In this document: in pieces, positions 38,258 through 45,977 of the stretch
Layout: each line of letters begins with the position of its first letter
Position numbering within the stretch: the stretch's first letter is position 1
Source of the DNA: CAIWHR01 sp963779805
GTDB taxonomy: Bacteria; Pseudomonadota; Gammaproteobacteria; Burkholderiales; Casimicrobiaceae
NCBI GenBank assembly: GCA_963779805.1
Contig: CAVZZN010000008.1
Location: 1 to 64,000 of the forward strand
Direction: 5' to 3'
Length of the DNA stretch: 64,000 nt
Notes under the pieces: generated by a model
Told to the model about the DNA's origin: nothing
What the model saw: the letters and a program-made list of their open reading frames with translations, nothing else
The model's database searches: none
Position numbers and translations under genes: made by a program

Positions 38258-39577
38258 TTATCCGTTGAAGCTGAATGCCGTGGCGTGCGGACCGATCACT
38301 TCGGCCCTGCGCACTTCGGTCCAGTACATCCAGATCAGGGAAACCCACACGACGCCGTACATCAGCATGAAGCAGCTCGTGCGGATCCCCGTGAGGTCGA
38401 GCAGGATCCCGAACATGATGGGAAGCAGGAACCCGCCCAGGCCCCCGGCGAGACCGACAATGCCGGAGATGACGCCGATGTTGTGCGGATATTCGTCGGA
38501 GATGTACTTGAACACCGACGCCTTGCCGAACGCCCACGCCATGCCCATGACGAACATCAGCGCGGTGAACATCCAGGGATTCAGCCCGACGTGGAAGGTC
38601 TTCGGACCCGCCACGGTGGTGATGGTCATGTCGGTCTGCGGGTACGAGAGCAGGAACAGGCAGATCCACGACACCCAGAGCACCCACCACGTGACCTTGT
38701 GCGCGCCCCACTTGTCGGACATGAGCCCGCCCACGGCGCGCAGCACGCCACCCGGGAGCGAGAAGCACGCGGCGAGCAACGCCGCGAGCTGGATCGAGAA
38801 CCCGTATTCGGCGACGTAGAACTGCGTCATCCACAGCGAAAGCGCGACGTAGCCGCCGAACACGATGGAGTAGTACTGGCAGTACTTCCACACCGCGGGG
38901 TCCTTGAGCGCCACGAGCTGCTGGCGCCACGTGACCTTCGAATCGACGAGGTGCCTGGGGTCGCTGTAGCTGAACAGCCAGAACAGGATCGCGGTGCCGA
39001 GCATCACGGCGGCGTACACCTGCGGGACCGCCACCCAGCCGAAGGCGATCAGCAGCGCCGGCGCCACGAACTTGTTGACGGCGGCACCGGAATTGCCGGC
39101 GCCGTACACGCCCATCGCGAAGCCCTGGTTCTTGCGCTGGAACCAGCGCGCGACGTAGGGCGTGCCGACGGAGAAGGAGCCGCCGGCGAGACCGACGAAG
39201 AGACCCAGCACCAGGAACTGCCAGTACTCGGTCGCGTAGCCGATCAGCCAGATCGGGATCACGCAGGCCATCATCAGCCAGAACATCACGATCCGGCCGC
39301 CGAACTTGTCGGTCCACATGCCGAGCGGAACGCGGATGAGCGAGCCGGTCAGCACCGGCATGGCGGTGAGGATCCCGAACTCGGTCGCGTTGAGGTTGAG
39401 CGTCTTCCTGATCGGAATGCCGATCACGCCGAACATCATCCAGACCATGAAGCACGTGGTGAAGCCCAGCGTGCTTACGATCAGCACCGAGAGTGCCTTC
39501 GCCTTCTGTGACTTCGTGGCCGCTACCGAAGCGGTGCCTTGCCGGGGTGCCGTTTCCGCGCGAATCGCAGCGGGCAT
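38258..39577 (-). CDS. narK1: NarK1-type nitrate/proton symporter
   Basis: A NarK1-type MFS transporter, the first gene of the narK-narGHJI transcript. After a short N-terminal tail (MPAAIRAETAPRQGTASVAA) come 12 helices with the type-1 signatures GLAGGSFSVGTPYVARWFQR and WAFGKASVFKYISDEYPHN, different from the two NarK2 copies. NarK1 proteins generally import nitrate with protons. Intact, 439 residues. The promoter must lie above 39577, in or before the repeat-rich gap. Confidence 0.94.
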   Translation of the reverse strand: MPAAIRAETAPRQGTASVAATKSQKAKALSVLIVSTLGFTTCFMVWMMFGVIGIPIRKTLNLNATEFGILTAMPVLTGSLIRVPLGMWTDKFGGRIVMFWLMMACVIPIWLIGYATEYWQFLVLGLFVGLAGGSFSVGTPYVARWFQRKNQGFAMGVYGAGNSGAAVNKFVAPALLIAFGWVAVPQVYAAVMLGTAILFWLFSYSDPRHLVDSKVTWRQQLVALKDPAVWKYCQYYSIVFGGYVALSLWMTQFYVAEYGFSIQLAALLAACFSLPGGVLRAVGGLMSDKWGAHKVTWWVLWVSWICLFLLSYPQTDMTITTVAGPKTFHVGLNPWMFTALMFVMGMAWAFGKASVFKYISDEYPHNIGVISGIVGLAGGLGGFLLPIMFGILLDLTGIRTSCFMLMYGVVWVSLIWMYWTEVRRAEVIGPHATAFSFNG

Positions 39578-39799
39578 GTCGTTCTCCGCAGACGTTGGAA
39601 TGGTGTACGCGCATTCTCATGGCGCACAGCGCGAAGGGACATTCCGCAGAGGGAGAGGCGAAGGCGGTGCGGAAGGACGATGCTTTGCCGCCGGTCGGCG
39701 GAGGCGGCATAGTTCTTTCGGACTATGGCGCGTCGCGTCGCCTTGCCTGCTCGCGACGCGTGGGCGCGCGAGGTCGCGCGTGCTCGGGGCGGCGGGTCG

Positions 39800-39980
39800 G
39801 CGGAGGCGAGGGCGACGGTCCGCTCGCTTAGCGGAGGCACGCGTGCACGCCAACACGGGTCCCGGTGCTCCTTCGCTCGCATCGTTGACGCTGCATCGAG
39901 TCAGAGTGCTCGTCGCACCACCCGTGTAGGCGTGCACGCGCGCCTCCGATGCGCTCGCAGACCGTCGCCCTCGCCTCCGC
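39800..39980 (-). repeat. Large stem-loop element, copy 1
   Basis: Left arm 39800-39860 and right arm 39920-39980 are about 61-base imperfect inverted repeats (roughly 50 matches), closing a 59-base loop. Read on the minus strand the loop contains GCGACGAGC, 20 bases, CAACGA, 5 bases, GCGAAGGAGC. The same three blocks with the same spacings occur in the loop of copy 2 on the plus strand, although the arms of the two copies differ in sequence. Confidence 0.7.
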
Positions 39981-40151
39981 CTCCGCATGCGCTCGTGGTC
40001 CACCCCGCAACGACGTCGTCGAGTCGCGCAGAACGGTCAATGCACGCACGTGGTCAAGCCCGGTGTTCGACTGCGCAGCGGCCGAATGCCGCGTCCCGCA
40101 TGCGGTGCCTGCGCACGAGTTGGTCTCCGACGATGGGGCAGCGACGGTTGC

Positions 40152-40333
40152 GGGCGTGGGCAGGGGCGAGTGCCGCCGGCGACATTGGAGCCGCGCGGTC
40201 CTGCGCGTGTGCCAGCGACGAGCCCTCAGCGGCGGTGTACCACCAACGACACCGGCGAAGGAGCGTGGACACACGCGCAGGACCGCAAGCTTGCGGCGAC
40301 TGGCGCCGGCGGCATTCGCCCCTGCCCACGCCC
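40152..40333 (+). repeat. Large stem-loop element, copy 2
   Basis: The outer arms 40152-40181 and 40304-40333 match at 29 of 30 positions as inverted repeats. An inner 17-bp perfect pair is at 40195-40211 and 40270-40286 (GCGGTCCTGCGCGTGTG and its complement). The 58-base loop (40212-40269) contains GCGACGAGC at 40215, CAACGA at 40244 and GCGAAGGAGC at 40255, plus an inner hairpin CGGTGT/ACACCG. Total length 182 bases against 181 for copy 1. Confidence 0.75.
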
Positions 40334-40404
40334 CTGCCCACGCCCCTGCCCACGCCCCTGCCCACGCCCCTGCCCACGCCCCTGCCCACGCCCCTGCCCA
40401 CGCC
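40321..40404. repeat. 12-bp tandem repeat, seven copies
   Basis: CCTGCCCACGCC is repeated seven times without interruption or variation. The first copy is the outer end of the right arm of stem-loop copy 2, so the array seems to be an expansion of that arm. Translated it gives PAHA or WAGA/GVGR repeats, which I treat as meaningless. No spacers, so not a CRISPR. Confidence 0.9.
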
Positions 40405-40451
40405 ACGACTCACGCTTGCCGCGCCCCCGGCCCGCGCCACGGCCTCGCGCG

Positions 40452-41234
40452 TCAGGCGAAGTGGATGCCGATGGCCCCGAGCGGCCCGTAGTCGACGTGG
40501 ATCGTGTCGCCCGGCCGCGCGGCCACCGGGCGCGTGAACGATCCCGCGAGCAGGAAGTGTCCGGCGTCGAGTCCCACGTCGAACGCCGCGAGCTTGTTCG
40601 CGAGCCAGACGATGCCCATGGCCGGATGGCCGAGCACCGCGGCCGAGACGCCGGACTCCTCGATCACGCCATTGCGCGAGAGGACCGCCGCCACCCAGCG
40701 CAGGTCGATGTCGAGCGGCCGGACCGTGCGGCCACCGACGATCACCGCGCCGGTTGCCGCGTTGTCGGCGATGTTGTCCTGGATCTTGCGCGGATACTTC
40801 GAGCGACCATCGATCAGCTCGAGGGCCGGAACCACGAAGTCGGTCGCGCGCAGGACGTCGAACATCGTGACGCCCGGCCCCTTCAACGCCTTGCCGAGGA
40901 CGAAACCCAGCTCGACCTCGATGCGCGGCACGATGAACCGGCTCGCCGGCAGGTCGTCGCCGTCGTTGTAGAACATGTCGTCGAGCAGCACGCCGTAATC
41001 GGGCTCGTGAACGTTGGATGCCGCCTGCATCGCTTTGGACGTGAGCCCGATCTTGTGGCCGACGATTCGCCGGCCGGCCGCGATCTTGGTCGCGACGACC
41101 TCGCGCTGGATGGCGTAGGCATCCTCGATCGTGAGACCGGGATACGTCGTCGTGAGCTGGGTGCACGGAGCGACGTCCCGCTCGGCAGCGAGCATGGCCG
41201 CCACGGCTGCCTTGCGCTCGGCGTCGCTCAGCAT
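40452..41234 (-). CDS. hpaH: 2-oxo-hept-4-ene-1,7-dioate hydratase HpaH
   Basis: A divalent-metal hydratase of meta-cleavage catabolism (MhpD/HpaH family) acting on the homoprotocatechuate ring-cleavage product. The intact 260-residue protein shows IEDAYAIQREVVATKIAAGR, IVGHKIGLTSKAMQAAS, EPDYGVLLDDMFYNDG (metal-binding acidic residues), RIEVELGFVLGKALKGPGVT and DNAATGAVIVGGR, all typical of HpaH; RWVAAVLSRNGVIEESGVSA follows. It ends a minus-strand operon with the FAH-family, LigI-like and RidA genes. Confidence 0.9.
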   Translation of the reverse strand: MLSDAERKAAVAAMLAAERDVAPCTQLTTTYPGLTIEDAYAIQREVVATKIAAGRRIVGHKIGLTSKAMQAASNVHEPDYGVLLDDMFYNDGDDLPASRFIVPRIEVELGFVLGKALKGPGVTMFDVLRATDFVVPALELIDGRSKYPRKIQDNIADNAATGAVIVGGRTVRPLDIDLRWVAAVLSRNGVIEESGVSAAVLGHPAMGIVWLANKLAAFDVGLDAGHFLLAGSFTRPVAARPGDTIHVDYGPLGAIGIHFA

Positions 41235-41243
41235 GGCGCCGCC

Positions 41244-42104
41244 TCAGCGTTCGTCCACGACGGTATTGACGAGCGTGCCGACGCCGGAGACCTCGACTTC
41301 GACGACATCACCGTGCTTGAGGAAGCGCGGCGGATCGAAGCGCACGCCGGCACCGACCGGGGTGCCGGTGGCGATCACGTCGCCCGGCTTGAGCGCCGTC
41401 CAGGTGGAGATATAGGCGATCAGCCGGCGGAACGGAAACATGAGGTGCGCCGTGGTGTCGTCCTGGCGCAGCTCGCCGTTGACGCGGGTCGTGACGCGAA
41501 GGTCGTCGTAGCCCCGGAACTCGTCCGCCGTCGCGAGCCACGGGCCCATCGCGCCGCTTGCTTCCCAGTTCTTGCCCTGCGTCACGTTGAACTTGCCGTG
41601 GCGCACCCAGTCGCGGATCGTGCCTTCGTTGAGGCAGGTGAGTCCCGCGATGTGACGCTCGGCATCGCTTTCGGCGATGCGCCGGCCCGGCTTGCCGATG
41701 ACGATCGCGATCTCGCCCTCGTAATCGAGCTGTGAGGATTCCGGCGGTCTCATGATCGGCCGGCGATGGCCGACGAACGATCCGGGGAAGCGCGGGAAGA
41801 CGCTGGGATACTGCGGGGCGGCGCTGCCGTCCTTGTACTCCTCGTTGCGGTGCGCGTAGTTGACGCCGACGCAGATGATCTTCTCGGGCGAGGGGATCGG
41901 GGGCAGGAAGGCGATCTCGGCCAGCGCGCGCTGCGCGGCGCCCTCGGCGGCGATCTCGCGCGCGCGGTCGACGAGGTCCTTTGCGAGGACGTCGCGAACA
42001 CTTCTCACCTCGGCGCCGAGCCGACCCGTGAGATCGACCACGCCTTCACCGATCACCGCGCCGAAGCGCTCGGCACCGCCGACTTCGAACGTCACGAGTC
42101 TCAT
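41244..42104 (-). CDS. Fumarylacetoacetate hydrolase-family protein
   Basis: A metal-dependent FAH-fold enzyme, as used for isomerisation/decarboxylation or hydrolysis of aromatic ring-cleavage products (HpaG-like). ATG 42104 gives MRLVTFEVGGAERFGAVIGE. Core motifs: ICVGVNYAHRNEEY, QLDYEGEIAIVIGKPGRRI (metal-binding Glu residues), TCLNEGTIRDWVRHGKFNVT, GKNWEASGAMGPWLAT and GDVIATGTPVGAGVRFDPP. Intact, 286 residues. It sits 9 bases upstream of hpaH and overlaps the previous gene by 4. Exact substrate is not resolvable from sequence. Confidence 0.9.
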   Translation of the reverse strand: MRLVTFEVGGAERFGAVIGEGVVDLTGRLGAEVRSVRDVLAKDLVDRAREIAAEGAAQRALAEIAFLPPIPSPEKIICVGVNYAHRNEEYKDGSAAPQYPSVFPRFPGSFVGHRRPIMRPPESSQLDYEGEIAIVIGKPGRRIAESDAERHIAGLTCLNEGTIRDWVRHGKFNVTQGKNWEASGAMGPWLATADEFRGYDDLRVTTRVNGELRQDDTTAHLMFPFRRLIAYISTWTALKPGDVIATGTPVGAGVRFDPPRFLKHGDVVEVEVSGVGTLVNTVVDER

Positions 42105-42973
42105 GGCCCGAATCCGAAGAGCTTTGCGGGATTGTCGACGAGGATCCTGCGCTGCAGGCCCGGATCCGGCGCGTAACGGTACAGCAGCTCGAGCAGATCG
42201 CCCTCGTTGGGGGGCTGCCTGGTCGAGACGGGATGGGGCCAGTCGCTGCCCCAGATCACGCGGTCGGGTGCCGCCTCGAGGCACGCCTGCGCCAGCGGTA
42301 CCACGTCGTCCCACGGCGCCCCGGTTCTGGAGATCTTCTCGCCGAGGGACAGCATGACCCAGAAATTGCCGCGCCGCAGGAGCTCGAGGACCTTCGCGAG
42401 GCTCGGGTCGTCGCGTCCGCGGGCCGGATCGGGCCTGCCCATGTGGTCGATCAGGACCGGCAGGTCGAGTTTCTCGAAGAAGCCTGCCTGCTCGGCGAAG
42501 CCGTTCGTCTCCGGCTGCACCTTGACGTACCACCCAAGCTCGCGGGCGCGGGCGACGGCGCGCGTCAGATCGCCCTCGGACAGCGCGATGCCGAGGCCTG
42601 GCCGCGTGAAGCGCGCACCGCGAATGCCCCCGCGATGCAGCGTGTCGAGGTAGGCGTCGTCGCGCTCGTTCAGCACGGCGGCATTGGCGCAGCCGCGGTA
42701 ATTCGGGCCGAGCGCCGCGAGAGCATCGAGCACCACCTCGTGGGCTGCCCCGTACGTCGTCGCCTGCACCACGACCCCGCGCTCGATCCCGAGGGTCCTG
42801 TGCATCCGTGCGGCGGCCTGCCAGGTGGCCGACGGCATTTCGTAGACCGCCCCGGGCCGCACCGGGTAGCGCTCGGGCGGCCCGAAGACGTGGAACTGGC
42901 TATCGCAGCTCCGGGGCGGTGGTGCCGTATGCGCCGGCCGCGGATTCGGATCGAACGGAAGATATTGCGGCAT
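42101..42973 (-). CDS. TIM-barrel amidohydrolase (LigI-like lactonase family)
   Basis: An amidohydrolase-2 family enzyme similar to 2-pyrone-4,6-dicarboxylate lactonase. The start ATG 42973 (MPQYLPFDPNPRPAHTAPP) is preferred to an upstream ATG at 43009. Motifs are CDSQFHVFGPPERYPVRPGA (the first barrel strand, with DxQxH in place of DxHxH), VVVQATTYGAAHEVVLDAL, LPVLIDHMGRPDPARG and VIWGSDWPHPV, whose Asp is catalytic. Intact, 290 residues. Its place in the operon suggests hydrolysis of a lactone intermediate. Confidence 0.88.
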   Translation of the reverse strand: MPQYLPFDPNPRPAHTAPPPRSCDSQFHVFGPPERYPVRPGAVYEMPSATWQAAARMHRTLGIERGVVVQATTYGAAHEVVLDALAALGPNYRGCANAAVLNERDDAYLDTLHRGGIRGARFTRPGLGIALSEGDLTRAVARARELGWYVKVQPETNGFAEQAGFFEKLDLPVLIDHMGRPDPARGRDDPSLAKVLELLRRGNFWVMLSLGEKISRTGAPWDDVVPLAQACLEAAPDRVIWGSDWPHPVSTRQPPNEGDLLELLYRYAPDPGLQRRILVDNPAKLFGFGP

Positions 42974-42978
42974 GAGAG

Positions 42979-43362
42979 CTAACGCTCCATCACGGCTTCG
43001 AAGACGCACTCGATCTGTTTTTCACCGTCGAGTGCAGCGTCCATGGTATGCCGTGCCGGACGCGACTGCGGGTCCGGGAACATCTCGAGCCACGGCCCGT
43101 TCAGCGCCTGCCGCTTGGTGCGGTCGCGCATCCAGATCGTCACCTTGACGATGTCGTCGGGCGACGCCTTTGCGGCAGCGAGAATCCGGCGAATGTGCGC
43201 GAACATCAGCGCGCACTGCGCCTCGAGCGTCGCGCCGTACTTGCCGGTCGACGGGTCGGTGCCCTGAATGCTGCTCGAGAGCAGCAGCGAGCCGACGCGG
43301 CAGGCCGCGGGGATGGGATTCTTGTGGCCGAAGCCCTCGACGTAGATGCTGGTGCGGGCCAA
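42979..43362 (-). CDS. RidA/YjgF family protein
   Basis: A small trimeric RidA-fold protein, often a deaminase of reactive enamines/imines or a pathway-specific hydrolase. Motifs: CRVGSLLLSSSIQGTDPSTG, LEAQCALMFAHIRRILAAAK, DIVKVTIWMRDRTKRQAL and SRPARHTMDAALDGEKQIEC. A TTG at 43362 with GAGAGG upstream is the likely start and avoids overlap with the receptor gene stop at 43373; an ATG at 43395 would overlap it by 23 bases. It lies 5 bases upstream of the lactonase gene. Role within this operon is inferred only. Confidence 0.85.
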   Translation of the reverse strand: MARTSIYVEGFGHKNPIPAACRVGSLLLSSSIQGTDPSTGKYGATLEAQCALMFAHIRRILAAAKASPDDIVKVTIWMRDRTKRQALNGPWLEMFPDPQSRPARHTMDAALDGEKQIECVFEAVMER

Positions 43363-43372
43363 TGGATGCCTC

Positions 43373-44338
43373 TCACTTCGCGTTGATGTTTGCACGCTTG
43401 ATGATCGGCACCCAGGTGTCGTACTCCTTCTTGAGATAGGCGCCGAACGCTTCCGGGGTCATGCCGCGCGCCTGCGCGCCGAGAGCCTCGAATCTTGCGA
43501 TCACGGCCGGGTCGCGCAGCACATTGGCGAGGGCGGCATTGAAGGTCGCCACGATCTCCCTGGGCGTTCCTGCGGGAGCGAGAATGCCGGTGAAAGTCTC
43601 GGCTTCGAGACCGCCGAAACCCGCCTCGCTGAACGTCGGCACGTCCGGCAAGGCTGGCGAGCGCGTCGGCGACGAGATCGCCAGCGGCCGCACCCGCCCC
43701 TCCTTGATGTAGGGAAGGGATACCGAAACCTGATCGAAGTTGAAATCGACGTGGCCGCCGAGGAGGTCCGTGGTCGCCGGCGCATTCCCCTTGTAGTGAA
43801 CCGTCGTCCAGCTTGCCCCCGCTCGCTCCTGGAGCATTTCCGAGAGCAGGTGATTGGTCGTACCGGCGCCCGGCGATGCCATCAGGAGTTTGCCGGGCTC
43901 CTTTTTCGCGAGCGCCATGAACTCGGAGAGGGTCTTCACCGGCAGCGACGGCTTCACCTGCAGCACGAGCGCCGTGAAGGACACCGAACCCACGGGAACG
44001 AAGTCCTTGTCCCACTGGTACGGCGAGCGCCCGAAGATGATCGGACTGTAGAGGATCGGACCATTGGCGCCGAAGAAGAACGTGTAGCCGTCCGCCGCTG
44101 CCTTCGCGACCGCTTCCCCGGCGATCATGCCGCCCGCCCCGGCCTTGTTCTCGACGATGAAGGGTTGCCCCAGGGCTTTCTCCAGGCCGGGTGCCACGAT
44201 GCGGGCGGCCACGTCGACGTTGCCGCCCGGCGGGTAGGGCACCATCAGCACGACCGGCTTGCTGGGCCATTTCTGCGCGTGCGCCGCCCCGGCCAGCACC
44301 AGCGCTGCGGACAGGACTACTGCATGGACGACTTTCAT
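43373..44338 (-). CDS. Bug-family periplasmic solute receptor (TctC-like)
   Basis: A tripartite tricarboxylate transporter-type binding protein, characteristic of Burkholderiales. Signal peptide VLSAALVLAGAAHA, then KWPSKPVVLMVPYPPGGNVD, IVENKAGAGGMIAGEAVAKA, LLMASPGAGTTNHLLSEMLQ, and VRPLAISSPTRSPALPDVPT, all typical of Bug proteins. Intact, 321 residues. It is preceded by a good Shine-Dalgarno (AAAGGAGG) and is the first gene of the catabolic operon, presumably capturing the aromatic or dicarboxylic substrate. No TctA/B permease genes are adjacent. Confidence 0.93.
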   Translation of the reverse strand: MKVVHAVVLSAALVLAGAAHAQKWPSKPVVLMVPYPPGGNVDVAARIVAPGLEKALGQPFIVENKAGAGGMIAGEAVAKAAADGYTFFFGANGPILYSPIIFGRSPYQWDKDFVPVGSVSFTALVLQVKPSLPVKTLSEFMALAKKEPGKLLMASPGAGTTNHLLSEMLQERAGASWTTVHYKGNAPATTDLLGGHVDFNFDQVSVSLPYIKEGRVRPLAISSPTRSPALPDVPTFSEAGFGGLEAETFTGILAPAGTPREIVATFNAALANVLRDPAVIARFEALGAQARGMTPEAFGAYLKKEYDTWVPIIKRANINAK

Positions 44339-44388
44339 CGAATCCTCCTTTGGGGGCGAGCCTCGCGCCGAGCTTCGTGGCCGGAGTC

Positions 44389-44418
44389 AATCTATGCGCT
44401 CGCGGGAAAGCTTGGCAA
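44389..44418 (-). promoter_or_regulatory. Sigma-70 promoter of the catabolic operon
   Basis: On the minus strand TTGCCA (44418-44413), an 18-bp spacer and TAGATT (44394-44389) precede the receptor gene ATG at 44338 by 50 bases. The nearby palindrome at 44438-44450 would lie just upstream of the -35. Confidence 0.45.
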
Positions 44419-44436
44419 CAGCTGATGCCGCATTTC

Positions 44437-44494
44437 TTCCACATCGTGGACTCTTGCGGGGAGCTTGCCGGCCAACGGGGCCCATAATGTGGAA
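44437..44494. promoter_or_regulatory. Candidate IclR-type operator pair in the divergent promoter
   Basis: TCCAC-ATC-GTGGA (44438-44450) is a perfect palindrome. TTCCACAT (44437-44444) is repeated in inverse as ATGTGGAA (44487-44494), which overlaps a plus-strand -10-like CATAAT (44483-44488). TTCCA/TGGAA half-sites are typical of IclR-family operators, and an IclR regulator is encoded 700 bases downstream. Confidence 0.45.
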
Positions 44495-44540
44495 GCCCCA
44501 GGAGCGGCGGCGCCCGTTCGTCGGGGGCAAGGAGGAAGGC

Positions 44541-45164
44541 ATGGAGATCGACGCGGCTCGACTCGAACCCGAGGCAACGTATCGGCTGCTCACCGGCATC
44601 GTCGTGCCGCGACCCATCGCGTGGGTGACGACAGTGAACGCCCTGGGACGGGTTAATCTCGCGCCGTTCAGCGCGTTCACCTTCGTTTCCAACAAGCCCC
44701 CCATGGTCGGCATCAACGTCGGCCGCAGGGCGGGGGTGCTCAAGGATACGGGCCGGTACATCCATGCGAACGGCGAGTTCGTGGTCAACATCGCCGACGA
44801 GACGATGATCGAGGCCGTGCACCTGTCGTCGATCGAACACGCGCCCGACGTCAGCGAAGTCGACGAGCTCGGACTGGAGACCGTCGCCAGCCGGATGATC
44901 GGCACGCCGCGCCTTGCGATGGCACCGATCAGCATGGAGTGCCGGTTGCATCGGTCGATCGCGTTCGGCGACACCGGCTCGGAATTCATGGTCGGCGAGG
45001 TCCTGCTGTTCCATGTGCGCGACGCGCTGCTCTCGCAGGGCAAGATCGATACCGGGCTCCTTCGTCCCATCTGCCGTCTGGCCGGTCCCAACTACGGGAA
45101 GCTCGGCGAGATCGTGCAGATGACGCCGGTCGCCCGGACGCCCAAGGGCATCCTCGCGAGGTGA
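44541..45164 (+). CDS. Flavin reductase-like (FMN-binding) protein
   Basis: A flavin reductase family split-barrel protein, 207 residues, intact. Motifs: YRLLTGIVVPRPIAWVTTVN, RVNLAPFSAFTFVSNKPPMV, GVLKDTGRYIHANGEFVVN and MSMECRLHR-like region APISMECRLHRSIAFGDTGS. ATG 44541 has GGAGG seven bases upstream. Family members supply reduced FMN/FAD to two-component monooxygenases, such as HpaB-type aromatic hydroxylases, but no oxygenase gene is adjacent. It is divergent from the catabolic operon and 3 bases upstream of the IclR gene. Confidence 0.9.
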   Translation: MEIDAARLEPEATYRLLTGIVVPRPIAWVTTVNALGRVNLAPFSAFTFVSNKPPMVGINVGRRAGVLKDTGRYIHANGEFVVNIADETMIEAVHLSSIEHAPDVSEVDELGLETVASRMIGTPRLAMAPISMECRLHRSIAFGDTGSEFMVGEVLLFHVRDALLSQGKIDTGLLRPICRLAGPNYGKLGEIVQMTPVARTPKGILAR

Positions 45165-45167
45165 CGC

Positions 45168-45977
45168 GTGTCGTCGCCCCGCGCCACCGGGCGCGACGCA
45201 AGTGCGGTCGCCGGAGCACAGTCGATCCGTCGCGCCGTCAAGGTGCTTCGCACTCTCGCCGTCGGCCAGGAGCGCGGGGTGCGTCTCACGGACATCGTGG
45301 CCGAATGCGGACTCACCCAGGCGACGGTACACCGCATCCTGCGGGTTCTGATCGAGGAAGGGGCCGTCGAGCAGGACGGGCTCACCCGCCGCTACCTGAT
45401 CGGGCAGGAGGTATCGCTGCTCGGGCTCGCACGCGTGGCGCGCTTCCCGATCCGCGCGATCGCCGAGACCTGCCTGGCCCATCTGGGCGACGAGATCGGC
45501 GACACGGCCTTCCTCACCATCCGCAGCGGCGTGGACTCGATCTGCGTGGATCGCAAGACCGGCAGCTATCCGATCAAGGTGCTGTCGATCGAGGTGGGCG
45601 CGCGCCGGCCGCTCGGTGTGGGCGTGGGCGGACTCGCACTGCTCGCGCATCTGCCCGACGAGGAGGCAGCCGAGGTCATCCGCGCCAACGAAAGGCGCCT
45701 CGCGCAGCACCGCATCACGCCCGCGCGTCTCGCGGAGCGCATCCGCGTGACCCGCGCGCGCGGCTATGCCTACGCCGACGTCGGCGTGGTCAAGGGGACG
45801 CGCGCCGTCGCGGTCATCGTCCGGAGTCCCGCCGGAGCGCCTCTCGCGGCGATCAGCATCGCAGCGATCTCGGAGCGGCTCGATGCCCGCAGACTGCCCG
45901 GGGTGGTTGCGATGATGCAGGATCAATCGGCGCAGATCACGCGCCGCATCGCCGAGATCGAGCGGGCGCGGCGCTGA
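45168..45977 (+). CDS. IclR-family transcriptional regulator
   Basis: A 269-residue IclR regulator starting at GTG 45168. The winged HTH is at about residues 20-75 (SIRRAVKVLRTLAVGQERGV, LTDIVAECGLTQATVHRILR). The effector domain has FPIRAIAETCLAHLGDEIGD, GVDSICVDRKTGSYPIKVLS and RRPLGVGVGGLALLAHLPDE. It is co-transcribed with the flavin reductase gene and divergent from the catabolic operon, so it probably controls both in response to an aromatic acid or pathway intermediate. Intact. Confidence 0.94.
   Translation: MSSPRATGRDASAVAGAQSIRRAVKVLRTLAVGQERGVRLTDIVAECGLTQATVHRILRVLIEEGAVEQDGLTRRYLIGQEVSLLGLARVARFPIRAIAETCLAHLGDEIGDTAFLTIRSGVDSICVDRKTGSYPIKVLSIEVGARRPLGVGVGGLALLAHLPDEEAAEVIRANERRLAQHRITPARLAERIRVTRARGYAYADVGVVKGTRAVAVIVRSPAGAPLAAISIAAISERLDARRLPGVVAMMQDQSAQITRRIAEIERARR

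Larger units (their letters stand above)
39578..40451. other. Repeat-rich non-coding region upstream of narK1
   Basis: About 870 bases without a credible gene. It holds two large stem-loop elements (39800-39980 and 40152-40333), a small inverted repeat (CATAGT 39708-39713 with ACTATG 39722-39727) and a 12-bp tandem array (40321-40404). Open frames across it encode only low-complexity Ala/Gly/Trp or Arg-rich peptides. I looked for an FNR/ANR box (TTGAT-N4-ATCAA) ahead of narK1 and did not find a good one. Confidence 0.7.

Noticed and set aside
39578..39800. FNR/ANR box for narK1
   Set aside because: I looked for TTGAT-N4-ATCAA on both strands. The nearest match, TTGAC...ATCGA near 39885, has wrong spacing and mismatches.
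40321..40404. Possible CRISPR array
   Set aside because: The repeat unit is 12 bp, contiguous and without spacers, and no cas gene is in the window.
39828..40406. Long open frames with WAGA, PAHA and GVGR repeat peptides upstream of narK1
   Set aside because: They are translations of the 12-bp tandem array and GC-rich stem-loops, with no family similarity, no ribosome site and equal frames on both strands.
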